Of a stretch of 64,000 nt of DNA, positions 8,759-17,013 are shown piece after piece. Position numbers and translations under genes: made by a program. The notes under the pieces are model-generated. The model was not told the origin of the DNA, searched no databases, and worked only from the letters and a program-made list of their open reading frames with translations. The stretch's first letter is position 1, and the number at the start of each line of letters is the position of its first letter. This stretch comes from JAHBTB01 sp964451255 (lineage in GTDB: Bacteria; Armatimonadota; Fimbriimonadia; Fimbriimonadales; Fimbriimonadaceae): NCBI GenBank assembly GCA_964451255.1, contig CAYVHL010000006.1:1-64000 (forward strand), given 5' to 3'.

Positions 8759-9033
8759 ACGCAAGAAGGATCGTCGTCAAAGGCAAGGTGCAGGGCGTAG
8801 GCTTTCGAGCCTTCGTCCTGCGTCTGGCATCAGACAAGGGGATCGGCGGGGAAGTCTGGAACCGCAAGGACGGCGCGGTGGAGATTGTGGCCGTGCACGA
8901 GGACGACGACGTTCTTGACCGGTTCGTCGACAACTTGGGCAATGGCCCCGGCCTCGTGGCCGAGATCCACGCCAACCCCACCGTGGCCGAAGGCTATGAG
9001 AGCGGCGGCTTCAACGTCGGGCTCACCCATTGA
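8755..9033 (+). CDS. acyP: Acylphosphatase
   Basis: The 92-residue protein has the family pattern: KGKVQGVGFRAFV at residues 9-21 with the phosphate-binding Arg18, and the catalytic Asn36 in GEVWNRKDGAVEI. It hydrolyses acyl phosphates such as 1,3-bisphosphoglycerate and acetyl phosphate in the cytoplasm. The start is GTG at 8755, overlapping the previous stop by 4 nt, so it is likely translated as part of that transcript. Confidence 0.93.
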   Translation: MNARRIVVKGKVQGVGFRAFVLRLASDKGIGGEVWNRKDGAVEIVAVHEDDDVLDRFVDNLGNGPGLVAEIHANPTVAEGYESGGFNVGLTH

Positions 9034-9101
9034 CGCCAGGACGCTCCCCTGACGGGTCGGCGGGGGCTCGTCGAGAGGTGTCGGGCCTGCGGCAAACTTG
9101 C

Positions 9102-9269
9102 GACCACGCCTGGTCAAGAGTTGACCACGCCTGGTCAAGAGCTGACCACGTCTGGTCAAGAGCTGACCACGTCTGGTCAAGAGTTGACCATGCCTGGTCA
9201 AGAGCTGACCACGCCTGGTCAAGAGTTGACCACGCCTGGTCAAGAGCTGACCACGCCTGGTCAAAAGTT
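9102..9269 (+). repeat. Eight tandem 21-bp units, each a 7+7 inverted repeat
   Basis: Eight consecutive 21-bp units span 9102-9269, with a partial ninth starting at 9270. Phased differently, each unit contains TTGACCA-N4-TGGTCAA (or CTGACCA at the first base) followed by GAG. Units differ at only a few positions (C/T at the eighth and near the end). The array sits in the 356-bp space between acyP and the FN3-like gene. Because 21 is a multiple of three and the unit has no stops in some frames, several frames stay open through it (for example a W-S-R-V-D-H-A heptapeptide), but nothing indicates it is translated. Confidence 0.95.
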
Positions 9270-9389
9270 GACCGCGAAGCCAAAACGGCAGAGATTCGAC
9301 ATAAACCCTACAAGGACGCGGCCGACCGCCCGACCATTGGGACAGGCGTCCGGTGGGCGACGGCCCAGGCGCAGAGGAAAAGCAAGACC

Positions 9390-10034
9390 ATGCCCATTCT
9401 CCCCGATTCACGAATAGAGCGCGTCGAGTTCTTCGAGGCGCACGACCCGATCTGGACGTCGGCTTCCGCGGGCGACCCGCCCGCCATCGGCCTGACCCCC
9501 GCCCAATGCCTGGAGATGACCGCGCTGACCACCACGGCCCGCGCCAAGTACAACGCGATGCTCTCCGCACGCCAGGCGAGCAAGGCGGCCACCGCCGCCT
9601 TTTACAACGCAGAAGACGCGATGGCCCAGAACGGCGCCGGCCTGATCGCCACGATCAAGGCCTATGCCGAGACGACGGCAGACCCTAACGTCTACGTCCT
9701 CGCCCAGATTCCCGCACCCGCCGTGCCCGTGCCCGCCGGTGCCCCGACCAACCCGACCGCGCTCGGCGCCTTCCTGGAGAACGACGGCTCGGTCACCCTC
9801 TCCTGGAAGGGGACGCTGGCCAAGGGGCAGTACTTCAGCGTGTGGCGGCAGCTTCACGGCTCGACGGAATGGACGAGCGTAGGCACCGTCGCCGCCAAGA
9901 AGTTCACCGACAACAACGTACCCTCGGCGATCATCTCGGCCACGTACCAGGTGAAGGCGCACCGCAACACCCAAGTCAGCGCGGGCTCCGAGCCCGTGAC
10001 CGTCCTGTTCGGCAGCCAGCTGGCCGCCGCCTGA
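9390..10034 (+). CDS. Fibronectin type III-like domain protein
   Basis: The product is 214 residues from ATG 9390, preceded by AGAGGAAA. The first 120 residues are helical and Ala-rich (ALTTTARAKYNAMLSARQAS). A Pro/Val linker (PAPAVPVPAGAPTNPT) leads to a C-terminal beta domain of about 85 residues with FN3-like spacing: GSVTLSWKG, YFSVWRQL, FTDNNVP, ATYQVKAHR. There is no signal peptide. The frame is open upstream through the tandem repeat, but the ribosome site and composition favour 9390. Function unknown. Confidence 0.75.
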   Translation: MPILPDSRIERVEFFEAHDPIWTSASAGDPPAIGLTPAQCLEMTALTTTARAKYNAMLSARQASKAATAAFYNAEDAMAQNGAGLIATIKAYAETTADPNVYVLAQIPAPAVPVPAGAPTNPTALGAFLENDGSVTLSWKGTLAKGQYFSVWRQLHGSTEWTSVGTVAAKKFTDNNVPSAIISATYQVKAHRNTQVSAGSEPVTVLFGSQLAAA

Positions 10035-10187
10035 CCCGTCCTCGGTGGTGCGCGGAGGCCCCCCTTGGCCATGTTAGGGACCGGCCCCGCGCCCGCCGGA
10101 GACGTCCGCCCCGCGGTGTCCGGAGATCCTCCAAACGGTGACGGCTTGTGCCCCGTCCACCACCGGGCCCGCGGGTCGGGCGCGTAC

Positions 10188-10619
10188 TCAGATGGTCTTG
10201 GCGGCCTCGTGGACCTCGTACGTGGATTGGATCGCCGGGCTCTCGCGGACCGTCGCCAGGCACGAGCAGTATTTTTCGTCGCTGAGCCGCACCGCCTGCG
10301 CCACCGCCGCGTCGTCGATGCCTTCGCCCTCGATGATATGTCTCAGCCGTATGGCCGTGAATGGGCGTGGGTAGACGCCCTCGGGCCCCCGGTCGCCGTC
10401 GATCTCAACCCGGTAACTGGTCACCTTCTGGCGCTTCTTGGTCATCACCACCATGACGTCATATGCGGAGCATGCGGCGATGGCTGCCTGGAAGGCTTCG
10501 AACGGCGTGGGGCCCTTGCTCTCGGCCCCTTCGTCGGGAAATTCGTCCATCACGAACGTGCCCCCGCTCGGCACATCGGCCGAGAACCGCAATCCTGAGT
10601 CCCAATTCACGGTGACCAT
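10188..10619 (-). CDS. OsmC/Ohr family protein
   Basis: The product is about 143 residues. It has the OsmC pattern: SKGPTPFEAFQAAIAACSAYDVM with the first redox Cys, and a second Cys pair in KYCSCLATV. Members reduce organic hydroperoxides with thiol electrons; this more distant branch may have another role. ATG 10619 gives a start consistent with the family (MVTVNWDSGLRF); an upstream TTG at 10640 is possible. It is divergent from gcvPA across about 100 bp. Confidence 0.82.
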   Translation of the reverse strand: MVTVNWDSGLRFSADVPSGGTFVMDEFPDEGAESKGPTPFEAFQAAIAACSAYDVMVVMTKKRQKVTSYRVEIDGDRGPEGVYPRPFTAIRLRHIIEGEGIDDAAVAQAVRLSDEKYCSCLATVRESPAIQSTYEVHEAAKTI

Positions 10620-10660
10620 GTCTTTGTCCACGTCGGACAAGCATGACTGAATTCCTATCT

Positions 10661-10678
10661 GGGTCTATCGATAGACCC
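10661..10678. promoter_or_regulatory. Perfect 18-bp palindrome between osmC-like gene and gcvPA
   Basis: GGGTCTATCGATAGACCC is its own reverse complement and lies in the divergent promoter space. A -10-like TAGAAT at 10700-10705 follows on the gcvPA side. The palindrome could be an operator; it is too compact for the glycine riboswitch often found before gcv genes. Confidence 0.4.
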
Positions 10679-10717
10679 TTCCCCCGGGACGTGCCCGGAT
10701 AGAATCAAACCCTAGAG

Positions 10718-12052
10718 ATGCCTTACATTCCTCACACTGAGGAGGACACCCGGTCGATGCTGGCGACAATCGGCGTCGGTTCGATAGACGAACTTTTCCG
10801 TGAGATTCCCGAAGATCTTCGTCTGAAACGTGACCTCGACGTCCCATCCGCCCTGGACGAGTCCAAGCTGTACGCCCACCTGAAGGAACTGAGCGAACGG
10901 AACGTCGACTTGACCAAGACGGTCTGCTTCCTCGGGGCCGGGATCTACGACCGCTTTGTCCCGTCCACGGTCGGCGCTGTCATCTCGCGCGGCGAGTATC
11001 TGACCGCTTACACGCCGTACCAGCCCGAACTCAGCCAGGGTTATCTTCAGACGATCTATGAGTTCCAGACCATGGTGGCGGAGCTCTACGGCTTGGATGT
11101 CGCCAACGCCAGCATGTACGACGGCCCCACCGCCATGGCCGAGGCCGCCGTCATGACACACAGCCTGAACAAACGCCCGAAAATCGCGGTGAGCCAGGCC
11201 GTGCACCCGCACTACCGCCAGGTGCTCGAGACTTACTGTTGGTCGCTCGGCCTGGAGGTCGTGGAATTGCCGGTTGGCCAGGGAAAGACGGACGATTTCG
11301 GTGGACTGTCGGACCAAGCGGCCTGCGTCATCGTGCAAACACCGAACTTCTTTGGAGTGATCGAAGACCTCAAGCAAGCTAGGTCTGAGGCAGACAAGGC
11401 CGGCGCGATGCTTGTGGTCGTCGCCGACCCGACCGCCGCCGCCCTCCTGCCGACGCCTGGCGGCCAAGGCGCCGACATCGTGGTGGGAGAGGGCCAACCT
11501 CTTGGCATCCCTATGGGGTTCGGGGGCCCGCTTGCCGGCCTCTTCGCCTGCAAGAGGGAGTATGTGCGCTCGATCCCCGGTCGGATCGTCGGCCGCACAT
11601 CAGACGCCAAGGGCCGCACTGGCTTCACGATGACGTTGCGTACCAGGGAGCAGGACATCCGCCGGGAGAAAGCGACCAGCAACATCTGCACGAACGAGGC
11701 GCTCATGGCGCTTGCCGCGACCGTGTACATGACTACGGTGGGGAAGAACGGCATCCGGTCCGTGGCCGAGGACACCGTCCGCAACACCCAATATGCGATC
11801 CACGCCCTGACCGCGCACGGCGGCAAACTCAAGTACGACCACAAGGTCTTTGGCGAGTTCGTCCTGTCCTTGCCTAAGTCCGCCGTGGAAGTGCGCGACA
11901 AGCTGTTGGAAAAGGGCATCTTGGCCGGATTGCCTCTCGGGCCCTACTACAACGGCATGGACAACGACCTGCTCGTCGCCGTCACCGAGACCCGGACGAA
12001 GGCCGAGATCGACCGATACGCCCTGGAGTTGGCCAAAGCGCTGGCCGGATGA
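10718..12052 (+). CDS. gcvPA: Glycine dehydrogenase (decarboxylating) subunit 1
   Basis: This 444-residue protein is the N-terminal half of the two-subunit form of glycine cleavage P-protein, starting MPYIPHTEEDTRSML as is typical. Landmarks are CFLGAGIYDRFVP, YTPYQPELSQG and the end motif LPLGPYYNGMDNDLLVAVTE. With subunit 2 it decarboxylates glycine using PLP and passes the aminomethyl group to lipoyl-GcvH. gcvPB follows after 4 bp. The gcvT and gcvH genes are not in this window. Confidence 0.96.
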   Translation: MPYIPHTEEDTRSMLATIGVGSIDELFREIPEDLRLKRDLDVPSALDESKLYAHLKELSERNVDLTKTVCFLGAGIYDRFVPSTVGAVISRGEYLTAYTPYQPELSQGYLQTIYEFQTMVAELYGLDVANASMYDGPTAMAEAAVMTHSLNKRPKIAVSQAVHPHYRQVLETYCWSLGLEVVELPVGQGKTDDFGGLSDQAACVIVQTPNFFGVIEDLKQARSEADKAGAMLVVVADPTAAALLPTPGGQGADIVVGEGQPLGIPMGFGGPLAGLFACKREYVRSIPGRIVGRTSDAKGRTGFTMTLRTREQDIRREKATSNICTNEALMALAATVYMTTVGKNGIRSVAEDTVRNTQYAIHALTAHGGKLKYDHKVFGEFVLSLPKSAVEVRDKLLEKGILAGLPLGPYYNGMDNDLLVAVTETRTKAEIDRYALELAKALAG

Positions 12053-12056
12053 ACTG

Positions 12057-13538
12057 ATGCCCACCAAACTTGTCCCCCAACCCAAGCTCATCTTTGAAAA
12101 GAGCGTCCCCGGCCGGATCGGTTGCAATCTGCCGCACGCCGACACCCCGAGCGTTGATCTGTATGACGCCGTGGGTGAGACCCGAGAGGGTGTCGCTTGG
12201 CCGGAGGTCGCCGAGCTCGACGTGATGCGTCACTTTGTCAACCTCAGCCACATAAACTACGGCATCGAGACCGGCTTCTACCCGCTGGGCTCGTGCACGA
12301 TGAAATACAACCCGCGCATCAACGAGAAGACGGCGTCGTTGTCCGGGTTTGCCGCGACCCATCCGATGCAGCCGCTCGCAACTGTGCCGGGCAACTTGGA
12401 GGTCATCCGACAGGTCAACGACTTCTTGGTGGAGATCACCGGGTTCCATGAGGTGTCCATGCAACCGGTGGCCGGCGCCCACGGCGAGATGACCTGCCTG
12501 ATGCTCATCAAGGCCTATCACGAAGCCCGTGGAGAGGGTCGGCAGCGGCACATCGTCTTGATCCCGGACAGTGCCCACGGCACCAATCCGGCGAGCGCCG
12601 CCCGATGTGGCTACGACGTGAAGTCTGTCGCCACCGACCCGGAGGGCAACTGCGACATCGAATCACTCAAAGCGGGCCTTGGCGACGATGTCGCCGCGTT
12701 CATGGTCACGAACCCCTCGACCCTGGGGCTGTTCGAGCCCCAGATCGCCGAGATCTGCCGCCTCGTCCACGAGGCGGGCGGCCAAGTCTTCTGTGACGGG
12801 GCCAACATGAACGCCATGGTAGGCACGACCCGCCCGGCGGACCATGGTTTCGACTGCATGCACCTGAACCTGCACAAGACCTTCAGCACGCCTCACGGCG
12901 GTGGCGGCCCTGGATGCGGCGCGATCGGCTTCGCCAAGCACCTCGAGCCGTTCTTGCCGGGCCCCGTCCTCAAGCGCGTCGACGGAGCGGCTGCTTACGA
13001 CCATGACCGCCCGCTCAGCGTCGGCCGGGTCAGCGGTTTCCACGGCCAGTTTCTGATGGCCGTCCGGGCTCTGACTTACTTGTTGGCTTACGGGAAGGAA
13101 GGTCTCCGCGACATCAGCCGTTACGCGGTGCTCAACGCCAACTACGTCCAGGCCCGCCTGAAGGACCACATTCCGCCCGCCCATGACCGGCCCTGCATGC
13201 ACGAGTGCGTCCTCACCGCCGCGCCGTACAAGAAGTTGGGGGTACGTGCCTTGGACATGAGCAAACGCCTGATCGACTATGGCTTTCATCCGGCGACCAA
13301 CTACTTTCCGCTCATCGTCCCGGAAGCTTTCATGATCGAGCCCACCGAGACCGAGACCAAGGAGACCCTCGACGCCTTTTGCGATGCCTTGATCGCGATT
13401 TGTGAGGAAGCGAAGGTCGATCCGGCGCTCCTCCACGACGCGCCGGTCACCCAGGTCGTCGGTCGGCTCGACGAGGCGGCGGCGGTGAAAAACCTCGACG
13501 TCCGTTGGACGCCAGAGACGGAGCCCTGCAAGGTATAA
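12057..13538 (+). CDS. gcvPB: Glycine dehydrogenase (decarboxylating) subunit 2
   Basis: The 493-residue product from ATG 12057 is the catalytic, PLP-binding half of the P-protein. Lys274 in NLHKTFSTPHGGGGPG is the expected Schiff-base lysine. GFYPLGSCTMKYNPR near the N-terminus and DSAHGTNPAS in the middle are family hallmarks. It lies 4 bp behind gcvPA and is surely co-transcribed with it. The frame extends upstream inside gcvPA, but the family start and the position right after gcvPA fix the start. Confidence 0.96.
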   Translation: MPTKLVPQPKLIFEKSVPGRIGCNLPHADTPSVDLYDAVGETREGVAWPEVAELDVMRHFVNLSHINYGIETGFYPLGSCTMKYNPRINEKTASLSGFAATHPMQPLATVPGNLEVIRQVNDFLVEITGFHEVSMQPVAGAHGEMTCLMLIKAYHEARGEGRQRHIVLIPDSAHGTNPASAARCGYDVKSVATDPEGNCDIESLKAGLGDDVAAFMVTNPSTLGLFEPQIAEICRLVHEAGGQVFCDGANMNAMVGTTRPADHGFDCMHLNLHKTFSTPHGGGGPGCGAIGFAKHLEPFLPGPVLKRVDGAAAYDHDRPLSVGRVSGFHGQFLMAVRALTYLLAYGKEGLRDISRYAVLNANYVQARLKDHIPPAHDRPCMHECVLTAAPYKKLGVRALDMSKRLIDYGFHPATNYFPLIVPEAFMIEPTETETKETLDAFCDALIAICEEAKVDPALLHDAPVTQVVGRLDEAAAVKNLDVRWTPETEPCKV

Positions 13539-13548
13539 GCAGGTCGCC

Positions 13549-14121
13549 ATGAAAGGGGTCATCGGGATCACTCGTATAGCAGTCGCACAAGGCGCGCTGG
13601 TCGAGGTCGAGCCGACCTACCTTGGTATCCAGGCCGAGGTCAAGAAGGTCGACCCGGCGATCCAGACCAGCCTTTGGCGCCACGAAGAAGACGACCATAG
13701 GTTCCTCCAACTTGTCACCATCCCGTCCGTGGAAGTGTACGAGAGGCTGGGTGAGCACATGATGCGCTCGCGCGTGGTGGAAGAGGCTTCCATAAAGCTC
13801 GTGACGACACCGGACGTACAGCACTTCATCCCTGAGTGGTCTGGCAAAACCAACGAGGATTCCGCTCACCAACAGGCGTTGTTGAGTATCAGCCTCCGGG
13901 CCATGGATCCCGGCTACGGGCCGGAATGGATCTCAAAGCTCACCGACAACTTCCGTGAGGTCAGCGTGATCCCAGGTTTCGCCGGGGCCGTCGTTGCCAG
14001 ATCCACGATCGTCGACGATCAGATCCTCGGTCTGGCCTTTTGGGACGTCTCGACCGCCTTCCGCCAGTCTGTGCCGCCTCATCCGCATTATCTGATCGAG
14101 CTCTACCGACGGTTCCGATGA
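13549..14121 (+). CDS. Unrecognised protein with possible dimeric alpha/beta-barrel halves
   Basis: The protein is 190 residues with no signal peptide or membrane segment. Two halves have similar alternation of strand and helix; phrases such as FLQLVTIPSVEVYERLGEHMM and VIPGFAGAVVARSTIVDDQ recall ABM-type ferredoxin-like barrels. No catalytic motif is visible. It starts 11 bp after gcvPB and its stop overlaps the lipoate ligase-like start by 4 nt, so it sits inside a probable glycine cleavage operon. Its role there is unknown. Confidence 0.7.
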   Translation: MKGVIGITRIAVAQGALVEVEPTYLGIQAEVKKVDPAIQTSLWRHEEDDHRFLQLVTIPSVEVYERLGEHMMRSRVVEEASIKLVTTPDVQHFIPEWSGKTNEDSAHQQALLSISLRAMDPGYGPEWISKLTDNFREVSVIPGFAGAVVARSTIVDDQILGLAFWDVSTAFRQSVPPHPHYLIELYRRFR

Positions 14122-14783
14122 ACCTGGTGCGGCTCGACCCCCCGGCCGACGGGCCGACAAACATGGCTCGAGACTGTGCCTTGTTGGAATCGGCGGAGTC
14201 CGGGTCGGTCGCGGTCCGCGTCTATTCTTGGTGCGGGCCGTGGGTCACACTCGGTCGCTTTCAAAGACCCGACGTGGCCCTGGTGTCGAGCTGCGGTGTC
14301 CCGTTCGTCACCCGTCCGACGGGCGGTAAGTCGGTGCTCCACGGACACGACGTCACCGTCGGGATGGCAGTTCCGCTCAGTCGGCTCGGCCTTCCGGAGG
14401 GCACCCGTCGGCTTCGTGACGTGTACCGTGCGGTCGTGAGGCCTTTGGTGGTCGCGCTCAACGAATGTGGCGTGCCCGCGTCCTTAGCCGAAGACACACC
14501 CTTTGTCCGCTCGACGGGTCGCGTGGCGGACTGTTTCGCCCATGTCGCTGCGAACGACATCGTGAGTCCCCAAGGGGTAAAAGTGTGCGGCTGTGGGCTC
14601 AGACTGACTGAGACCGCCGTGCTGGTCCAAGCGTCCGCCCCTGCCGCTCCGCCGCTGGTCGATCCTGGCTTGGTCTTCAACGGCGCGCCGGCCGCCACCT
14701 GGTCACCTGGTCCGACTCCCTCGACTCTTGCCGAGTCGCTTGAGCGCGCTCTCGAGCATCTGTGCGACAACGCTAGAGGCTAA
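14118..14783 (+). CDS. Lipoate-protein ligase / lipoyltransferase family protein
   Basis: From ATG 14118 (221 residues) the protein matches the biotin/lipoate ligase fold. WVTLGRFQRP is followed by RPTGGKSVLHGHDVT, a variant of the RRTGGGAVxHDxDLT motif, and then GVKVCGCGLRLTETAVLVQAS with the expected lysine. It would attach lipoate or octanoate to an acceptor such as GcvH, which fits its position after gcvPA-gcvPB. The third Gly of the GGG motif is Lys here, unusual for a ligase. Family members include LplA, LipM and LipL; I cannot choose among them. Confidence 0.82.
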   Translation: MNLVRLDPPADGPTNMARDCALLESAESGSVAVRVYSWCGPWVTLGRFQRPDVALVSSCGVPFVTRPTGGKSVLHGHDVTVGMAVPLSRLGLPEGTRRLRDVYRAVVRPLVVALNECGVPASLAEDTPFVRSTGRVADCFAHVAANDIVSPQGVKVCGCGLRLTETAVLVQASAPAAPPLVDPGLVFNGAPAATWSPGPTPSTLAESLERALEHLCDNARG

Positions 14784-15225
14784 AGCCACCACGTTGCAAC
14801 CAGTCGGCAAGGGCGTCCCTAAGCGGGCCGTCCGTCTCCGGGTCATAGCCGCGTGCCGTCGTCCAATCGTAAGACCAGACCGGCTTCGTCCGCAAGGCGT
14901 CAGGTTCGTCAGCGTAGCGAGGGACGATGTGGGCGTGAAGGGCAGGTTCCAGGTTGCCGAGCATCTCATAGTTGACGCGGACTGCCGCAGTCGTCGCAAG
15001 CAAGGCGTCTCCGACACGGGCCATGTCGTGAAGGAACTGCGCCCGCCCGTCCTCATCCAAGGCGTTCAGGTGAGGAACGACAGGGTCAGGGTAGAGCAGA
15101 CAATAGCCTGGAAGGATCTGGGTCGCGCCCATCACGACCCACCCGCTTGGGACCCTCGCCACAAGTGCAGGGTTCCTACCCTCCCGACATTCCTCGACGA
15201 ACCGGTGGATCGCGGTGGAGTTCAC
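14773..15225 (-). CDS. HIT family protein
   Basis: The 150-residue protein has the histidine-triad region near its C-terminus: LEPALHAHIVPRY. The canonical HxHxHxx pattern is present except that the first His is Ala; the last His, which attacks the alpha-phosphate, is kept. The middle matches HIT proteins (VMGATQILPGYCLLYP, LHDMARVGDALL). It probably hydrolyses nucleotide phosphoramidates or dinucleotides. The stop overlaps the convergent ligase-like gene by 11 bp, and the start abuts the next gene's stop on the same strand. Confidence 0.85.
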   Translation of the reverse strand: MNSTAIHRFVEECREGRNPALVARVPSGWVVMGATQILPGYCLLYPDPVVPHLNALDEDGRAQFLHDMARVGDALLATTAAVRVNYEMLGNLEPALHAHIVPRYADEPDALRTKPVWSYDWTTARGYDPETDGPLRDALADWLQRGGFSL

Positions 15226-16373
15226 CCTTCCATGATGCTCCGGACGGCCTCCCAGACGTGTCGAACCGGGACCCGCGCGTCGTCGAAGACGCGCGGGTCA
15301 AACGGATAGACGGCCTCGTCCGCCGCCCAAGAGCGGTAATGGAACCCGAGCCCTTCCGCCGATGCCGCCTCTGGTGCGGTGGCTTCGTCAACGACTCCAC
15401 CCGGTGCAAGAAGGAGGACCTCGGTGGGGTGTTCGATGCCACCAGCCCAGCCTTCGAGAAGGGTTCGGGAGACCGTGTCCAAGGCCCATGCTCCCTCGTC
15501 GACCCGGCCATGGCGCTGCACCTCACCAAACCCCGGGATCACGACGACATGGGTCGCTCCGTCGGGCCGTACCGACGTCATCGCCGCCTCCGAAGCGAAC
15601 ATTCCCTGCAAATACCCGCGCCGGTTCTCGTGGCGATACCCGGCGAGGCGGGTCAACCCGTCCAGCCGCATGCTGGGCGAGTGGACGGTCGCCACTTCCC
15701 CTCGCCGGAGAGCAAGGTTGGGGACAGCAGTGCGGAATCCTTGTCCCCACGGCCACAGGAGGTTCAACTTGGGCAGCCCCTCGCCTTCACGGCGGCGGTT
15801 GACCTCAAGGTTGTCCAAGAGGTTCACCGAATCGTCAATGAATCTCCGGAGGAGAAGTTCGCCGTCGCCTTCGGGCAGGCATTCATGGAGAAAGCGGCCT
15901 TCCAGATCGGCCGCTGTGACAACACCGATGTCCAATGAACCGCTTTCCCATACCAAGGCGTGATCGGCCCCTTCACCCGCAAGAAACGTGAGCCGCGACG
16001 TGTCGAGGCGCTTGGCTTCCGCTAAGATCGACGCCAAGTCTTGGGGAGAGATCGTAGAGAGGCTGCGAGCGGCAGCTCCTTCGTCTAGAGACATCAGCGA
16101 GACGTGGAACTGCACACTGTCGGAGGGCGGGTCTTGGCGAAGGGCCGCCACCGTCAGGGGCCCGGGAGCCAGCTTGACGACATCCGGAGGGATTCCCAAG
16201 AACGCCGCTTCTGGAGTCGTCTGCCGCCCCATAGGAGCGAGCCGGAACACCGGGGAAGACTCCGCCATCCGTCGCATAGCGACCGGCAAGGGTGAAAGGA
16301 ACTGCTCGCGACCCTCGCCCGCCACCAAATGGGGAGCGACGACGATCAGACGGTCAGGTCGTGGTTGATCCAT
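15222..16373 (-). CDS. Alkaline phosphatase superfamily protein related to archaeal-type phosphoglycerate mutase
   Basis: The 383-residue protein contains NLLWPWGQG in its middle, the hallmark of ApgM-type cofactor-independent phosphoglycerate mutases, followed by a region resembling their GAVISAVDLLKGI segment. The N-terminal metal-binding motif (DGLGDRP in relatives) is not evident, nor is a clear metal-binding HxxxG segment, so phosphoglycerate mutase activity is doubtful. It may be a diverged phosphotransferase. It overlaps the HIT gene by 4 nt and the VanZ gene by 20 nt, so the three are probably co-transcribed. Confidence 0.6.
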   Translation of the reverse strand: MDQPRPDRLIVVAPHLVAGEGREQFLSPLPVAMRRMAESSPVFRLAPMGRQTTPEAAFLGIPPDVVKLAPGPLTVAALRQDPPSDSVQFHVSLMSLDEGAAARSLSTISPQDLASILAEAKRLDTSRLTFLAGEGADHALVWESGSLDIGVVTAADLEGRFLHECLPEGDGELLLRRFIDDSVNLLDNLEVNRRREGEGLPKLNLLWPWGQGFRTAVPNLALRRGEVATVHSPSMRLDGLTRLAGYRHENRRGYLQGMFASEAAMTSVRPDGATHVVVIPGFGEVQRHGRVDEGAWALDTVSRTLLEGWAGGIEHPTEVLLLAPGGVVDEATAPEAASAEGLGFHYRSWAADEAVYPFDPRVFDDARVPVRHVWEAVRSIMEG

Positions 16374-16980
16374 CGCGATACCTCGATATCAGCCAGGCCG
16401 CGCCGACAAATGTGAGGGCCCCGGCGACATCCAGTAGGACGTCACGCACCGAGCCCTCACGCGAGGCGGACATTGTCTGACGGAACTCGTCGAAAGAGGA
16501 AAGCAAAACCGCGAACGCGAGTCCACGCCAGAGACCTTGGAACCCGACCGCCTTCCCCCACTGATGCACAGCGAGCGCCGCGACGCCATACGCGGTGAAA
16601 TGCGCCGTCTTCCGTAGAGCGACGACGATGGCGAGGGCCTGGTGATGCGAGACATGAAACCAAGCCTGGACCAACTCGGGGAAATTGCCGAGCGAGCCAG
16701 CTGAGTTGCTGATCCCGCCGATCAATGCGGCAAAAAAGGCCGCGAAAGCCAGCCACTTCCATGCGCGGCCGTCCTCCTTTCTGTACCACCAGGTCAGGGC
16801 CGCCGACCACACGACGGCAAGGGCCACAGCTCCAAGAGTGGGGAAGGGGGCCAAGGTCGTCAATATAGCGATGAGACCGGCACCGCCCGCCACCACCACG
16901 AACCACTTGTTGCCCGCCCAAAGGATACTCAGAGCCGTCAGGAGCAGGAACGCGGCGCCGACGACCTCGATCCTGTCCAT
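16354..16980 (-). CDS. VanZ family membrane protein
   Basis: From ATG 16980 the product is 208 residues with about five to six hydrophobic segments. The C-terminal half has the VanZ pattern: RKTAHFTAYGVAALAV, then SSFDEFRQTM, then REGSVRDVLLDVAGAL. Families of this type are integral membrane proteins of uncertain function, named after the teicoplanin resistance protein VanZ. It is the first gene of the minus-strand trio with the ApgM-like and HIT genes, and divergent from surE. Confidence 0.88.
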   Translation of the reverse strand: MDRIEVVGAAFLLLTALSILWAGNKWFVVVAGGAGLIAILTTLAPFPTLGAVALAVVWSAALTWWYRKEDGRAWKWLAFAAFFAALIGGISNSAGSLGNFPELVQAWFHVSHHQALAIVVALRKTAHFTAYGVAALAVHQWGKAVGFQGLWRGLAFAVLLSSFDEFRQTMSASREGSVRDVLLDVAGALTFVGAAWLISRYRDGSTTT

Positions 16981-17013
16981 CGCTACATTCTGTCCCAGCG
17001 GTAGCATACGGGG

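Noticed and set aside
9102..9269. CRISPR array
   Set aside because: Units are directly abutting with no variable spacers, and no cas genes are present.
9030..9389. Heptapeptide-repeat protein encoded by the 21-bp array
   Set aside because: Several frames are open only because the unit is 21 bp and lacks stops. The downstream gene has its own start and ribosome site at 9390.
10620..10717. Glycine riboswitch before gcvPA
   Set aside because: The space is under 100 bp and contains a short palindrome but none of the tandem aptamer architecture.
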